64,000 bases of DNA from a bacterium (GTDB taxonomy: Bacteria; Desulfobacterota; Binatia; DP-6): NCBI GenBank assembly GCA_026129405.1, contig JAHCID010000002.1:1-64000 (forward strand), given 5' to 3'. The position numbers and the translations under genes are program-made. Below, in pieces: positions 1-9,667 of the stretch (within the stretch, counting starts at the first letter, position 1; every line of letters begins with the position of its first letter). The notes beneath the pieces were generated by a model. It did no database searches, had not been told where the DNA came from, and saw nothing but the letters and a program-made list of their open reading frames with translations.

Positions 1-675
<675 letters not shown>

Positions 676-683
676 CCTACGGC

Positions 684-717
684 CGGGCAGCCGAGACCCG
701 TCGGGTCCGGCTGCCCG
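684..717. terminator. Strong hairpin between convergent genes
   Basis: CGGGCAGCCG (684-693) pairs perfectly with CGGCTGCCCG (708-717). Inside it GACCC (695-699) pairs with GGGTC (703-707), leaving one unpaired base and a 3-base loop. It lies 8 bp after the tail-collar stop and before the end of the convergent SDR gene. There is no T-tract, so it is a probable bidirectional terminator by position and stability only. Confidence 0.6.
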
Positions 718-772
718 GGCGGTTGCGCGGCCGCCCGCGACGCCGTCGCCAGGCGTTGCGCTCGCCGGTGGG

Positions 773-1549
773 TCAGAGGACCGCGGTCATGCCGCCGTCG
801 ACGACGATCGCGGCGCCGTGCACGTAGGCCGCGTCGTCCGAGAGCAGGAAGCGCACCACGCGCGCGACGTCCGCCGGCTCGGCGATGCGGCGGAGCGGGA
901 TGCGCTTCGTAAGCTGGTCCTTCGCCTCGGGGATCGCGAGCACCGGCGCCAACATCGGCGTGTCGACTGCTCCGGGGCACACGGCGTTCACGCGGATGCC
1001 TTCCAAGCCGAGCCGATGTGCGAGCGAGCGGGTGAGGCCGAGGAGGCCGGCCTTCGAGGCGCAGTAGGCGGGGATCATCCCGTTGCCGATGATCGCCTCC
1101 ACCGAGGCGATGCCGACGATCGCCGCGCCCGGCGACGCCTCGCGCAGGACGTTCACCATCGCGCGCACGAGGAGCGCCTCGGCGCGCAGGTTGACGTCGA
1201 GCACGCCGTCCCAGCTCTCGGCGGTCATGAAGTCGATCGGCATCGGGCCGCTCACGCCGGCGGCGTGGACGAGGCCGCCGACCGGGCCGAGCTGCGCGCG
1301 GGCGGCGGCGACGGCGGCGTCGAGCGCGTCCGGGGCGGCGGCGGCGAGGTCGATCGCGAGCGTGTGGACCGCGACGCCGCGCTCGCGCACCAGCGCGGCG
1401 GTCTCGGCGACGCCGTCGCCGTTCAGGTCCCAGACGGCGACGGGGCGGCCGGCGTCGGCCAGGGCGAGCGCGCAGGCACGGCCGATGCCGGAAGCGCCGC
1501 CGGTGACGACCACGGCGGTAGTGGGGGTGTGGGGCAGGGTGCCGGGCAT
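773..1549 (-). CDS. SDR-family NAD(P)-dependent oxidoreductase
   Basis: 258 aa, the classic short-chain dehydrogenase length. The N-terminal nucleotide-binding motif is TGGASGIG (about residues 16-23), followed by a basic-poor VAVWDLN that fits NAD preference. The catalytic YCASK motif lies near residue 158, and a PGAVDTPM stretch follows as in many SDRs. The C-terminus (VHGAAIVVDGGMTAVL) is typical of 3-hydroxyacyl or cyclic-alcohol dehydrogenases. The substrate cannot be told from sequence. It runs convergent to the tail-collar gene. Confidence 0.9.
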   Translation of the reverse strand: MPGTLPHTPTTAVVVTGGASGIGRACALALADAGRPVAVWDLNGDGVAETAALVRERGVAVHTLAIDLAAAAPDALDAAVAAARAQLGPVGGLVHAAGVSGPMPIDFMTAESWDGVLDVNLRAEALLVRAMVNVLREASPGAAIVGIASVEAIIGNGMIPAYCASKAGLLGLTRSLAHRLGLEGIRVNAVCPGAVDTPMLAPVLAIPEAKDQLTKRIPLRRIAEPADVARVVRFLLSDDAAYVHGAAIVVDGGMTAVL

Positions 1550-1670
1550 CCGCCGGGTCTACGGGTGCCGCCGACCCGACCGCAAGACGGTTCGACGCCG
1601 CTCGCCGCGGTGGATCGCCCGCTCGGCGGGAAACCGGCGCCCTGCGGCTTCCCGGCCGCGCTCGGCTCGC

Positions 1671-3731
1671 TCAGGCGGTCGGGCGCAGCCCGCTGTGGCG
1701 CAGCAGCGCCGCCGTCGTCGGCGGACGCCCGCGGAAGGCGACGAAGACTTCCATCGGCGGCTTGCTGCCGCCGAGCGCCAGCACCGTCTCGCGCCAGCGC
1801 CGGCCGACCTCGGCCACGGCGACCGCATCGTCGAGCCCCGCGTCCTCGAAGGCCGAGAAGGCGTCGGCGGACAGCACCTCGGCCCACTTGTAGCTGTAGT
1901 AGCCGGCGGCGTAGCCGCCCGCGAAGACGTGGGTGAAGCCGCACAGGAAGCGGTCCTCGGGCAGCGGCGGCAGGACGGTCGTGCGCTCGGCGACGCGCTG
2001 CTGGAGCTCGAACGGCGAGGCGGGGCCGTCGGGGTCGTAGGTCGTGTGCAGCGCGAGGTCGGTCATGGCGAAGTAGAGCTGGCGGAGCGTGTCGGAGCCG
2101 GCGCGGAACGTGCGTGCGGCGACGATCTTGTCGAACAGCTCCTGCGGCAGCTTCGCGCCCGTGTCGACGTGACCGGACAGCCCGAGCAGCGTCTCCTCAT
2201 GGTAGCACCAGTTCTCCATGAACTGGCTCGGCAGCTCGACGGCGTCCCACTCGATGTTGCGGATGCCCGACGCGAGCCCGCTCTCGACCCGCGTCAGCAT
2301 GTGCTGGAGGCCGTGGCCGAACTCGTGGAAGAGCGTCGTCACCTCGTCGAAGGTCATGCAGGACGGGCGGTCGCCGACGGGCGGCGCCTGGTTGCAGATG
2401 AGGTAGGCGATGGGCAGGCGGCCGTGGCGCCGGCCGACGCACTCGTCCATCCACGCGCCGCCGCGCTTCTCCGACGGGCGGCTGTAGGGGTCGAGGAAGA
2501 ACGACGCGATCTCGGCGCCGCCGGCGTCGCGCACGCGGAAGTAGCGCACGTCGGGATGCCAGACGGGCACCGCGCCGTCCGCGGCCTCGATACGTACGCC
2601 GAGGAGTCGCTCGGCGAGCGCGAACAGGCCGCCCAGGACGCGCGGCAGCGGGAAGTACGGGCGCAGGACCTCGTCGCTGTAGGCGTAGCGCCGCTCGCGC
2701 AGGCGCTCGGTCCAGAAGGCGACGTCCCAGTTCATGAGCCCGGCGGCCTCGGGCGCGCCGGCCTCGCGCGCGAGCGCGCGCAGGTCTGCGAGGTCGCGCT
2801 GCGCCGGCTCCCACGACGCCGCGCGCAGCTCCTCGAGGAGCTGCTCCACCGCGGCGACGCTCGGCGCCATCTTGGTCGCGAGGCTGAGCGCCGCGTAGCT
2901 CCCGAAGCCGAGCAGCTTCGCCTGCGCGCGGCGCAGGTGCAGGATGCGACGGATGAGGTCGGTGTTGTCGTGCGCGCCGCTCGCCGCGCGGGTGACGAAG
3001 GCGCGGTAGAGCCGCTCGCGCAGATCGCGGCGCGTGCCGTGCTGCATGAACGGCACGTAGCTCGGCACGTCCAGCGTGATGCGCCAGGGGCCGCGCTCGG
3101 CGGTGGCGTCGGCCTCGCCCGCGGCGCGCGCCGCCTGCGCGGCCAGCTCGCGCGCGCTCGGGGGAAGGCCGGAGGCCTCGGCGGGATCGCGCAGCGTCAG
3201 CGCGAAGGCCTTCGTCGAGTCGAGCACGTTGTTCGCGAACTTCGTGCAGCGCTCCGCCAGCTCCTGCTGGATGGCGTTGAACTGCGCCTGCGCCTCGCCC
3301 GAGAGCCCGACGCCGGCCAGCTCGGCGTCGCGCACGAGCGAGTCTATGATGCGCTTCTGGGTGGCGTCGAGCGCGCCGGCCTGCGCCTGGAGCCCCTTCA
3401 GCGCCTGGTGGATCGGCCGGCTCTGCGCGAGCCGCAGCGAGAAGACGACGACCTCGGGCTGCATCGTCTCCTGGGCGCGCCGCAGGTCGTCGCTGTTCTG
3501 CACGCCCATCAGGTGACCGACCGTGCCCCAGACGAGGCCGAGCCGGTCGCCGATCTCCTCGAGGGGCTCCACCACGCCCTCCCAGGTGGGCGCGGCGGAC
3601 GCCTCGAGCCGCTCGAGGGCGCCGCCGAGATCCGCGAGCAGGGCGCGCATCGCGGGCACCACGTGCTCGGCGCGGATGCGGTCGAACCGCGGCGGCGAGG
3701 CGCCCAGCAGAAGCGGGTTGTCGTCGCTCAT
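1671..3731 (-). CDS. prlC: M3-family zinc oligopeptidase (oligopeptidase A-like)
   Basis: 686 aa, close to the length of E. coli oligopeptidase A. It cleaves short peptides, for example from signal peptides or protein turnover, in the cytoplasm. The zinc-binding HEFGH motif is at residues 469-473 (LFHEFGHGLQH). The N-terminal sequence PRFDRIRAEHVVPAM is typical of the family. The ATG at 3731 is chosen because it overlaps the malic-enzyme stop as ATGA, which indicates translational coupling; the frame stays open far upstream only as a shadow of the malic-enzyme gene. No signal peptide is seen. The symbol is by family resemblance. Confidence 0.9.
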   Translation of the reverse strand: MSDDNPLLLGASPPRFDRIRAEHVVPAMRALLADLGGALERLEASAAPTWEGVVEPLEEIGDRLGLVWGTVGHLMGVQNSDDLRRAQETMQPEVVVFSLRLAQSRPIHQALKGLQAQAGALDATQKRIIDSLVRDAELAGVGLSGEAQAQFNAIQQELAERCTKFANNVLDSTKAFALTLRDPAEASGLPPSARELAAQAARAAGEADATAERGPWRITLDVPSYVPFMQHGTRRDLRERLYRAFVTRAASGAHDNTDLIRRILHLRRAQAKLLGFGSYAALSLATKMAPSVAAVEQLLEELRAASWEPAQRDLADLRALAREAGAPEAAGLMNWDVAFWTERLRERRYAYSDEVLRPYFPLPRVLGGLFALAERLLGVRIEAADGAVPVWHPDVRYFRVRDAGGAEIASFFLDPYSRPSEKRGGAWMDECVGRRHGRLPIAYLICNQAPPVGDRPSCMTFDEVTTLFHEFGHGLQHMLTRVESGLASGIRNIEWDAVELPSQFMENWCYHEETLLGLSGHVDTGAKLPQELFDKIVAARTFRAGSDTLRQLYFAMTDLALHTTYDPDGPASPFELQQRVAERTTVLPPLPEDRFLCGFTHVFAGGYAAGYYSYKWAEVLSADAFSAFEDAGLDDAVAVAEVGRRWRETVLALGGSKPPMEVFVAFRGRPPTTAALLRHSGLRPTA

Positions 3732-5440
3732 ACCGGGACCAGCTCGGGGTAGCTCGGGTCCCACATCGCGGAGCGCACCGCCGGCGGGATCTCGCCCGGC
3801 TTCAGCTGGCGCTGGGCGACGTCGTCCGCAAGGGCCGCCGCCACGACGGCGCCGGCGACGCGGGCAGTCACCCGGCGCAGGGTGCCGATGCGCGGGTAGA
3901 GGCTGCCGGTGGCGAGATCGTCCGGCGTCACCTCTTCCGCCAGCGCCTTCGCCGCCGCCTCGAGCATGCCGTCGGTGACCACCTTCGCGTGCGACACGAT
4001 CGCGCCGAGGCCGATGCCGGGGAACACGAACGCGTTGTTGCCCTGGCCGATGACGTGGGTGCGGCCGTCGTGCTCGACCGGCGCGAACGGGCTGCCGGTG
4101 GCGACGAGGGCGCGGCCGTCGGTCCAGCGGATGACGTCGACCGGCTTCGCCTCGGACTGACTGGTCGGGTTCGAGAGCGGCATGATGAGCGGGCGCTCCA
4201 CGTGCTTCGCCGCCTCGCGCACGATGTCCTCGGTGAAGGTGTCGGGCTCGCCGGAGGTGCCGATGAGGACGCTCGGCTTGAGCGCCTTCACGACCGACAG
4301 GAGGTCGCGCGGCTGGCCGGCGCCGAGCCCGAAGGCCTCGGCCTGCGCCGGCGTCCACGCCATCTCGCGCTTGTACATGTCGCGGATGGAGCCGTCGTCG
4401 ACCACGAGGCCCTTGCTGTCGAGGCAGCAGACGGCGTTGGCCAGCTTCTCGCCGGTGACGCCGGCGTTCTGCAGCGTGCGGCGGATGAGACGGCCGATGC
4501 CGACGCCGGCCGCGCCCGCGCCGAGGATGACGATGCGCTGCTCCTTCAGCGGTACGCCGCTGACGCGCGTGCCCGCGATCAGCGCGGCGACCGTGACCGC
4601 CGCCGTGCCCTGGATGTCGTCGTTGAACGACGGCAGCGTCTCGCGGTAGCGCTCCAGCAGCGCGAACGCGGTGCCCTTCTTGAAGTCCTCCCACTGCAGG
4701 AGCGCGCGCGGGAAGCACTTCTGCACCGCCTGCACGAACTCGTCGACCAGCGCGTCGTACTCCGGCCCGCGCAGGCGCGGGCGGCGGTAGCCGATGTAGA
4801 GCTCGTCCTCAAGCAGCGCCTTGTTGTCGGTGCCGACGTCGAGGCTGATGGGCAGCGTGGTCGCCGGATGGATGCCGGCGGCCGTCGTGTAGAGCGCGAG
4901 CTTGCCGATCGGGATGCCCATGCCGCCGGCACCCTGGTCGCCGAGGCCGAGGATGCGCTCGTTGTCGGTGACGACGATGAGCCGCACGTCCTCGAAGGGC
5001 GCCGCGCCGAGGACCTCGTCGATGCGGCCGCGATGCTCGGGCGTGATCCAGATGCCGCGGGCGTGGCGGAAGATGTGGCTGTACTTCTGGCACGCCTCGC
5101 CGACGACCGGCGTGTAGACGATGGGCAGGAACTCCTCGAGGTGGTCGAGGAGGACGCGGTAGAAGAGGTGCTCGTTGCGGTCCTGGAGCGCGGCCAGGCC
5201 GATGTAGCGCTCGAGCGGCTCGGTCTTGCGGACGATGCTCTGGTACGAGCGGACCGCCTGCTGCGCCATCGTGCTGACGACCGGCGGCAGGAGCCCTTCG
5301 AGGCCGAACGCCTTGCGCTCCTCGAGCGAGAAGGCCGTCGACTTGTTGAACATCGCGTGCGAGAGCAGCCGGGGTCCGCGGTGGACCGTCGGGACGCGGA
5401 CCGTCCCCGCCGGCGTGTGCTCCATGGTGTAGCGCTCCAT
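3728..5440 (-). CDS. maeA: NAD-dependent malic enzyme
   Basis: 570 aa, matching the long bacterial malic enzymes that convert malate to pyruvate and CO2 with NAD reduction. VYTPVVGEACQKYS and the downstream RGIWI form the conserved N-terminal block. GLGDQGAGGMGIPIGK and the Rossmann motif GAGAAGVGIGRL are also present. The ATG at 5440 is preceded by AGGAGAG at good spacing, so it is preferred to the upstream in-frame start at 5578. It overlaps the oligopeptidase gene by 4 bp and is the first gene of that two-gene unit. It is divergent from the GH13 gene, with about 160 bp between. Confidence 0.93.
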   Translation of the reverse strand: MERYTMEHTPAGTVRVPTVHRGPRLLSHAMFNKSTAFSLEERKAFGLEGLLPPVVSTMAQQAVRSYQSIVRKTEPLERYIGLAALQDRNEHLFYRVLLDHLEEFLPIVYTPVVGEACQKYSHIFRHARGIWITPEHRGRIDEVLGAAPFEDVRLIVVTDNERILGLGDQGAGGMGIPIGKLALYTTAAGIHPATTLPISLDVGTDNKALLEDELYIGYRRPRLRGPEYDALVDEFVQAVQKCFPRALLQWEDFKKGTAFALLERYRETLPSFNDDIQGTAAVTVAALIAGTRVSGVPLKEQRIVILGAGAAGVGIGRLIRRTLQNAGVTGEKLANAVCCLDSKGLVVDDGSIRDMYKREMAWTPAQAEAFGLGAGQPRDLLSVVKALKPSVLIGTSGEPDTFTEDIVREAAKHVERPLIMPLSNPTSQSEAKPVDVIRWTDGRALVATGSPFAPVEHDGRTHVIGQGNNAFVFPGIGLGAIVSHAKVVTDGMLEAAAKALAEEVTPDDLATGSLYPRIGTLRRVTARVAGAVVAAALADDVAQRQLKPGEIPPAVRSAMWDPSYPELVPV

Positions 5441-5598
5441 TCGGTGGCTCTCCTGTCTAGGCCGCGCCGGACGAACCGGTCGGGCGGTCGCCGACCATAC
5501 ATAGACGCGGCGGCTGGCACGAGCCCCGCGGGCGACCCCGCGTCCGCATGCGGCGGAAGCGGCTCGCGCCTCGTGCATCGCCGGTGTAACGGATCCGC

Positions 5599-7122
5599 AT
5601 GGCGCAGGTGCCTTGGTGGCAGGAGGCGGTCGTCTACCAGATCTACCCGCGCTCGTTCCTCGACCGGTCCGGGGACGGCGTCGGGGACCTCGCCGGCATC
5701 CGGGCCCGCCTCGATCACCTGGTCTGGCTGGGCGTGGACGCCGTCTGGCTCTCGCCCGTCTTCCGCTCGCCGATGGCCGACTTCGGCTACGACGTCGCCG
5801 ACTACTGCGACGTCGATCCGCTCTTCGGCTCCCTCGCCGAGCTCGAGGTCCTCGTCGCCGAAGCCCACGGCCGCGGGCTCAAGGTGCTGCTCGACTGGGT
5901 GCCGAACCACACCTCGGACCGTCACCCCTGGTTTCTCGAGTCGCGCCGCGGCCGCACCAGCCCGAAGCGGGACTGGTACGTCTGGCGCGACCCCGCGCCC
6001 GGCGGCGGGCCGCCGAACGACTGGGTCGCGGCGTTCGACGTCACCAGGCCCGCCTGGACGTTCGATCCCGACAGCGGCCAGTACTGGCTGCACCTCTTCC
6101 TGCCGGAGCAGCCCGACCTCGACTGGAGCAATCCGGAGGTCGTCGCCGCCATGCACGACGTCCTGCGTTTCTGGCTCGACCGCGGCGTCGACGGCTTCCG
6201 CGTCGACGTCGTGCACGCGCTGGCGAAGGACCCGGCGCTGCCGGACGAGCCGCCCGACCGCCGCGGCATCCCGCACGCGGTGCTGAACCACCACCCTTCG
6301 GTCGGCGAGATCCTGCGCGACCTGCGCCGGTTCGTCGACGCGTACCCGGGCGACCGCGTCCTCGTGGGCGAGGTCTATCTCCTTCTCGACGAGCGCCTCG
6401 AGGACTACGTCGCCCGCGATCGCCTGCACCTGGGCTTCGACCTGCCGCGGTGCCTGCACGTGGAGTGGAGCGCCGCCGCCTGGCGGGAGCGGCTCCTGGC
6501 CGTGCAGGCGCGCCTCGCCCCCGGCGGCGGCCGGCCGTCGCTCGTGCTCTCGAACCACGACACCCCGAGGCACCGCACCCGCTTCGGCTCCGAGGCGCGG
6601 GCGCGCGCCGCGGCGGTCCTGCTCCTCGGGTTGCCGGGCACGCCGTTCCTCTACGCGGGCGAAGAGCTCGGGCTCGAGGACGCACAGGTGCCGCCTGCGC
6701 GCCGCGTCGACCCGGGGCGGCGCGACGGCTGCCGCGCGCCGATCCCGTGGGACGCGACGCCGCTCCACGGCTGGGCGGCGGAGCCGTGGCTGCCGTGGCC
6801 GCCGCACGCGGGCGAGGTGCACGTCGCCGCGCAGCGCGCCGAGCCGGCGTCGATGCTGCACCTCTACCGGCGGCTGCTCGCGGCGCGGCGGGCGTCGCCG
6901 GCGCTGCGCGGCGGCACCTGGCGCCTCCTCGACGCGCCGGGCGGCGTGCTCGCGTGGGAGCGTCGCTCCAGCGTCGACCGGCGGGTGGTGGCGGTGAACT
7001 TCGCGAGCGCGCCGGCCGCGTGCGCGCTCGCCGGCACGGTGGAGGTCGCCAGCGACGGTCACGGCGAAGGCGAGGCGTTCGCGGGCGTGCTGGCGTCGGA
7101 CACGGCGCTGGTGTTGCGCTAA
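5599..7122 (+). CDS. GH13 alpha-glucosidase / oligo-1,6-glucosidase type enzyme
   Basis: 507 aa (beta/alpha)8 amylase-family protein. It begins with WWQEAVVYQIYPRSFLD and GDGVGDLAGI, the hallmark of oligo-1,6-glucosidases and alpha-glucosidases. Predicted catalytic residues are the nucleophile D203 (GFRVDVVH), the acid/base E258 (VGEVYLL) and D321 (SNHDTPRH). There is no signal peptide, so it probably hydrolyses imported or storage-derived malto- or isomalto-oligosaccharides in the cytoplasm. It stands alone, divergent from malic enzyme; the following gene is convergent. Linkage specificity cannot be read safely. Confidence 0.92.
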   Translation: MAQVPWWQEAVVYQIYPRSFLDRSGDGVGDLAGIRARLDHLVWLGVDAVWLSPVFRSPMADFGYDVADYCDVDPLFGSLAELEVLVAEAHGRGLKVLLDWVPNHTSDRHPWFLESRRGRTSPKRDWYVWRDPAPGGGPPNDWVAAFDVTRPAWTFDPDSGQYWLHLFLPEQPDLDWSNPEVVAAMHDVLRFWLDRGVDGFRVDVVHALAKDPALPDEPPDRRGIPHAVLNHHPSVGEILRDLRRFVDAYPGDRVLVGEVYLLLDERLEDYVARDRLHLGFDLPRCLHVEWSAAAWRERLLAVQARLAPGGGRPSLVLSNHDTPRHRTRFGSEARARAAAVLLLGLPGTPFLYAGEELGLEDAQVPPARRVDPGRRDGCRAPIPWDATPLHGWAAEPWLPWPPHAGEVHVAAQRAEPASMLHLYRRLLAARRASPALRGGTWRLLDAPGGVLAWERRSSVDRRVVAVNFASAPAACALAGTVEVASDGHGEGEAFAGVLASDTALVLR

Positions 7123-7202
7123 TCAATCGACGTCGCCGTCCGCGTGACGCTGCGCGTTCCGAATCGACCGTCAACTTCATCGATGTGTTGATCAACCAGG
7201 TC

Positions 7203-9245
7203 TCATTCGTTGTCCACGTGCCATTCACCCGAAGAAAGACCGACCTGCTGAACGATCTGTGAGCAGAGCCGATATATCTGCTCCGCATTCAGATGGCCCT
7301 CATAGTACAGTTCGCTGCTCAAGGCCTTGGGGGCTGTCAATCCGGTACCAGAACGCCGAATATTTTTGGGGAACTCGACCAGCAGCTGATCGATTACCTC
7401 CGTGCCGAGCAGCATGAGCTGTGTCAAAGTGACTCGAAGGACATCCTGCCAGCTCTTGACCTCGAATGCTTCGCCTAGGACAACCACCCGCTTCGGCGTT
7501 GTGCCTCGGACTGCACGGTGGCGTCTCGCGGAAGCGTGCGGAGCGAAGTTAGGCCAGACTTCCAGCGCTCTCTCTGCGAGGGATTTTGCGCGTAGTTCGA
7601 TCTCCTCTCGCGTCCAACGGGAGAGCTCGGGCAGTTCGGAGTTGAGGGTTAGTCGGCTCTCGCGCAGGAGTTCGGCCTTTTTGGGGAAGTCAGCGTTTGA
7701 TAGTTCGGCGTTGTATGCAGTGAGGGTGAGGTTCCCGATCGTGTGCAGATAGAGTTCGTACGTCTCGTCGACGCTCGGGCCGAGGTGTTCGCGCCACCAG
7801 TCCGTGAGCGTCTGAGGCATGATGTGTTCGATCGTCAAGTTGTCGGTTCCGACCCGCTCTTTGCCTGCGCGGCACTCCTCAAGGCGTTCGAGAATGAGGC
7901 GCGCGCGATCTCGGGCCTCGCCCACCGCATAAAGCTTGCGCGTCTGGAGATTCTCGAAGAACTCCTCATCGAGGGGATAGTTCCGTGAGCCGAGAACTTC
8001 TCGAACGCCCTCGCCGAGCCTCGTAAAGCGCGACGCGTTTCGATAGAGCGCGGTGAACACCTCATTGAGCTCTGCGCGAATAGTGCCGCAGACGTAGCGA
8101 CGTACGACAAAGTTCTCGATTACATCGAGGATGTCGATGGCTTCTCGATCCGTCATCTTCCCGGATGCACGATCCTCGAAGACATTGAGTAAGAAGGGGT
8201 AGCAGACCGTCGCCCTGAGCCTTTGGAGTCTCACGAGACGCTCGCGAATATCGGTCGAATGCTCGCGACTCGCGTCGATGAACTTCACATAGTGCTGCGA
8301 GAACTTGACGAGTTCGTCGAGCATGGGTTCGGCGTGTTCTCGGCCTCGATCTTCGACCTCCGTCTTCAGCGCGAAATAGACATCTGCCTCCTTGACGACC
8401 GTCCCTCGACGGATCAGGAAGTGGCGAATGTAGGTCTCCATGTTCTCTCGTCCGATCGCTCGCTCCATGGGCGTCCATTTCGTTGAGTAGATATGATCGT
8501 GTCGGGAGGAATCAATGCTCATGAAGAAAAAGTTCCTGACGAGATCGCTTTGGGAAAGGGGTTGGCCCTTGGCGTTCAGGCTCTCGAAGATCGCGTATGG
8601 ATTGTCGTCGCGTTCGAGGACGATGCTGACGAGCAGGACGTGAGCAAGTACTGCGTTCGCCAGTGCGTTGACGCGCTCGACGGTGGTGGGTTTGAGGAGC
8701 CGAGCGAAGTGCTGGTAGGCGGTGTGAAGCGCGCTTCCTGGATGGGCCTGCTCTTCGGCGTCGACTATTCGCATGAAGGCGGAGCGATCGTTGTGCTGTG
8801 GCTCATTGCCCTGAGTGGGGAGGAGCTTGTACTGGTCAAGCCCGTCTTGATACCGGTTCGTTAAGTAGAGTTCGTGAATCCGGTTCGCGAGCTTTTGATC
8901 GTCGAGTAGGCGCGCACGATCCCGAATTGCGGCAAGCATTGTGAGTAGCGTCGTTAAGCGCTGTTGGCCATCGATCAGTAGGTACTTGGTAACCCCTTCC
9001 GGTACGGAGTGGGCGGGCGCCGTCACGATCGCGCCCATGAAATGCTCCCGGGGCGTTTCTGACGGTGCTTCTCCTCCGAGCAGCGCTTCGACATCGGCCC
9101 AGAGGGTGTCCCAGTTCTTGCGTTGCCAGGTGTAGGGTCGCTGGAAGTGCGGGACCAGGTACTGGTTCGTGCCCTCGATGATCCGTATGAGCTTCGTCTC
9201 GTTGGCTTTCACCTCGTAGCCCCTTTGGAGGATGTCCCGCTCCAT
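7203..9245 (-). CDS. DUF262/DUF1524 protein (GmrSD-like type IV restriction family)
   Basis: 680 aa from the ATG at 9245; an in-frame start at 9320 is possible, and neither has a clear RBS. The N-terminal DUF262 (GmrS-like) domain carries VPHFQRPYTW and the DGQQR motif at residues 92-96. The central DUF1524 HNH-type nuclease (GmrD-like) has IEHIMPQ with His474 and, after it, HTIGNLTL. A further C-terminal domain of about 100 residues is present. Family members cut modified (for example glucosylated hmC) phage DNA with NTP stimulation. The gene is clearly less GC-rich than its neighbours, which supports horizontal acquisition. It is alone, with no partner methylase. Confidence 0.85.
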   Translation of the reverse strand: MERDILQRGYEVKANETKLIRIIEGTNQYLVPHFQRPYTWQRKNWDTLWADVEALLGGEAPSETPREHFMGAIVTAPAHSVPEGVTKYLLIDGQQRLTTLLTMLAAIRDRARLLDDQKLANRIHELYLTNRYQDGLDQYKLLPTQGNEPQHNDRSAFMRIVDAEEQAHPGSALHTAYQHFARLLKPTTVERVNALANAVLAHVLLVSIVLERDDNPYAIFESLNAKGQPLSQSDLVRNFFFMSIDSSRHDHIYSTKWTPMERAIGRENMETYIRHFLIRRGTVVKEADVYFALKTEVEDRGREHAEPMLDELVKFSQHYVKFIDASREHSTDIRERLVRLQRLRATVCYPFLLNVFEDRASGKMTDREAIDILDVIENFVVRRYVCGTIRAELNEVFTALYRNASRFTRLGEGVREVLGSRNYPLDEEFFENLQTRKLYAVGEARDRARLILERLEECRAGKERVGTDNLTIEHIMPQTLTDWWREHLGPSVDETYELYLHTIGNLTLTAYNAELSNADFPKKAELLRESRLTLNSELPELSRWTREEIELRAKSLAERALEVWPNFAPHASARRHRAVRGTTPKRVVVLGEAFEVKSWQDVLRVTLTQLMLLGTEVIDQLLVEFPKNIRRSGTGLTAPKALSSELYYEGHLNAEQIYRLCSQIVQQVGLSSGEWHVDNE

Positions 9246-9282
9246 GTTCAAGTCCGCCCGAGCGGTGACCTCGGAAGGGCGT

Positions 9283-9387
9283 CTATGTGACGTCCTTCCC
9301 GCTGTCGAGCGCGCCGGCATCGAGGGCGCGGATGAGCGCTGCCAGGTCTTCGTGCCCCACCCGCGCTAAAAGGGCCGCTTCGCGGTG
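9283..9387 (-). pseudogene. 3' stump of an unidentified gene next to the DUF262 gene
   Basis: The minus strand holds a clean-looking 34-residue C-terminal peptide (contains LARVGHEDLAALIRALDAG, ends KDVT then TAG). In this frame it follows directly after a TAA and has no good start codon. It sits 38 bp upstream of the DUF262 start. It could be a tiny GTG-started peptide, but it reads more like the tail of a gene truncated when the island inserted. Confidence 0.35.
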
Positions 9388-9628
9388 TTAAGGGCGGTGA
9401 AGGTCGGCTCCCGAGCATGCCTCCGACGCCACAGCGCAGGCCGTTGCGTATGAGATGCGCCCGACGACGGGGCAGGTGTGGGTCTTGCGTGCGCCACATT
9501 CTACGCGGTCCTTTCGTGGCCGGACGACAATCGTCGCGCCTGCCTAGGCGCGCTGAGGCTCGTGGCAATGGTCCCGGGGCGATCGCTTCAACACTGCGTC
9601 GCGACCAAAGTCCGCGCCGTCGCCACGT
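9388..9628. other. Intergenic, no gene seen
   Basis: Apart from the stump below 9388 and the dyad from 9629, no coding frame with family character, RNA gene or repeat was recognised here on either strand. Composition returns to the high-GC background across this stretch, so it may contain the right edge of the DUF262 island. Confidence 0.5.
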
Positions 9629-9651
9629 AAGTTGCACGTCGAATGCAACTT
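9629..9651. promoter_or_regulatory. Inverted repeat upstream of the GST-like gene (candidate operator)
   Basis: AAGTTGCA (9629-9636) and TGCAACTT (9644-9651) form a perfect 8-bp dyad with a 7-base spacer. It ends 16 bp before the ATG at 9668, where a repressor site or 5'-leader hairpin would act. No regulator gene lies beside it. Confidence 0.45.
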
Positions 9652-9667
9652 GTCGTATGGCGGCTCC

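Noticed and set aside
1083-3752. Long open frame on the plus strand opposite the oligopeptidase (889 codons)
   Set aside because: It is the antisense of the M3 peptidase and SDR genes in high-GC DNA; composition is Arg/Ala/Gly-biased, and no domain is recognised.
3989-6286. Long plus-strand frame opposite malic enzyme
   Set aside because: Antisense shadow of a clear malic enzyme; low-complexity residues and no motif.
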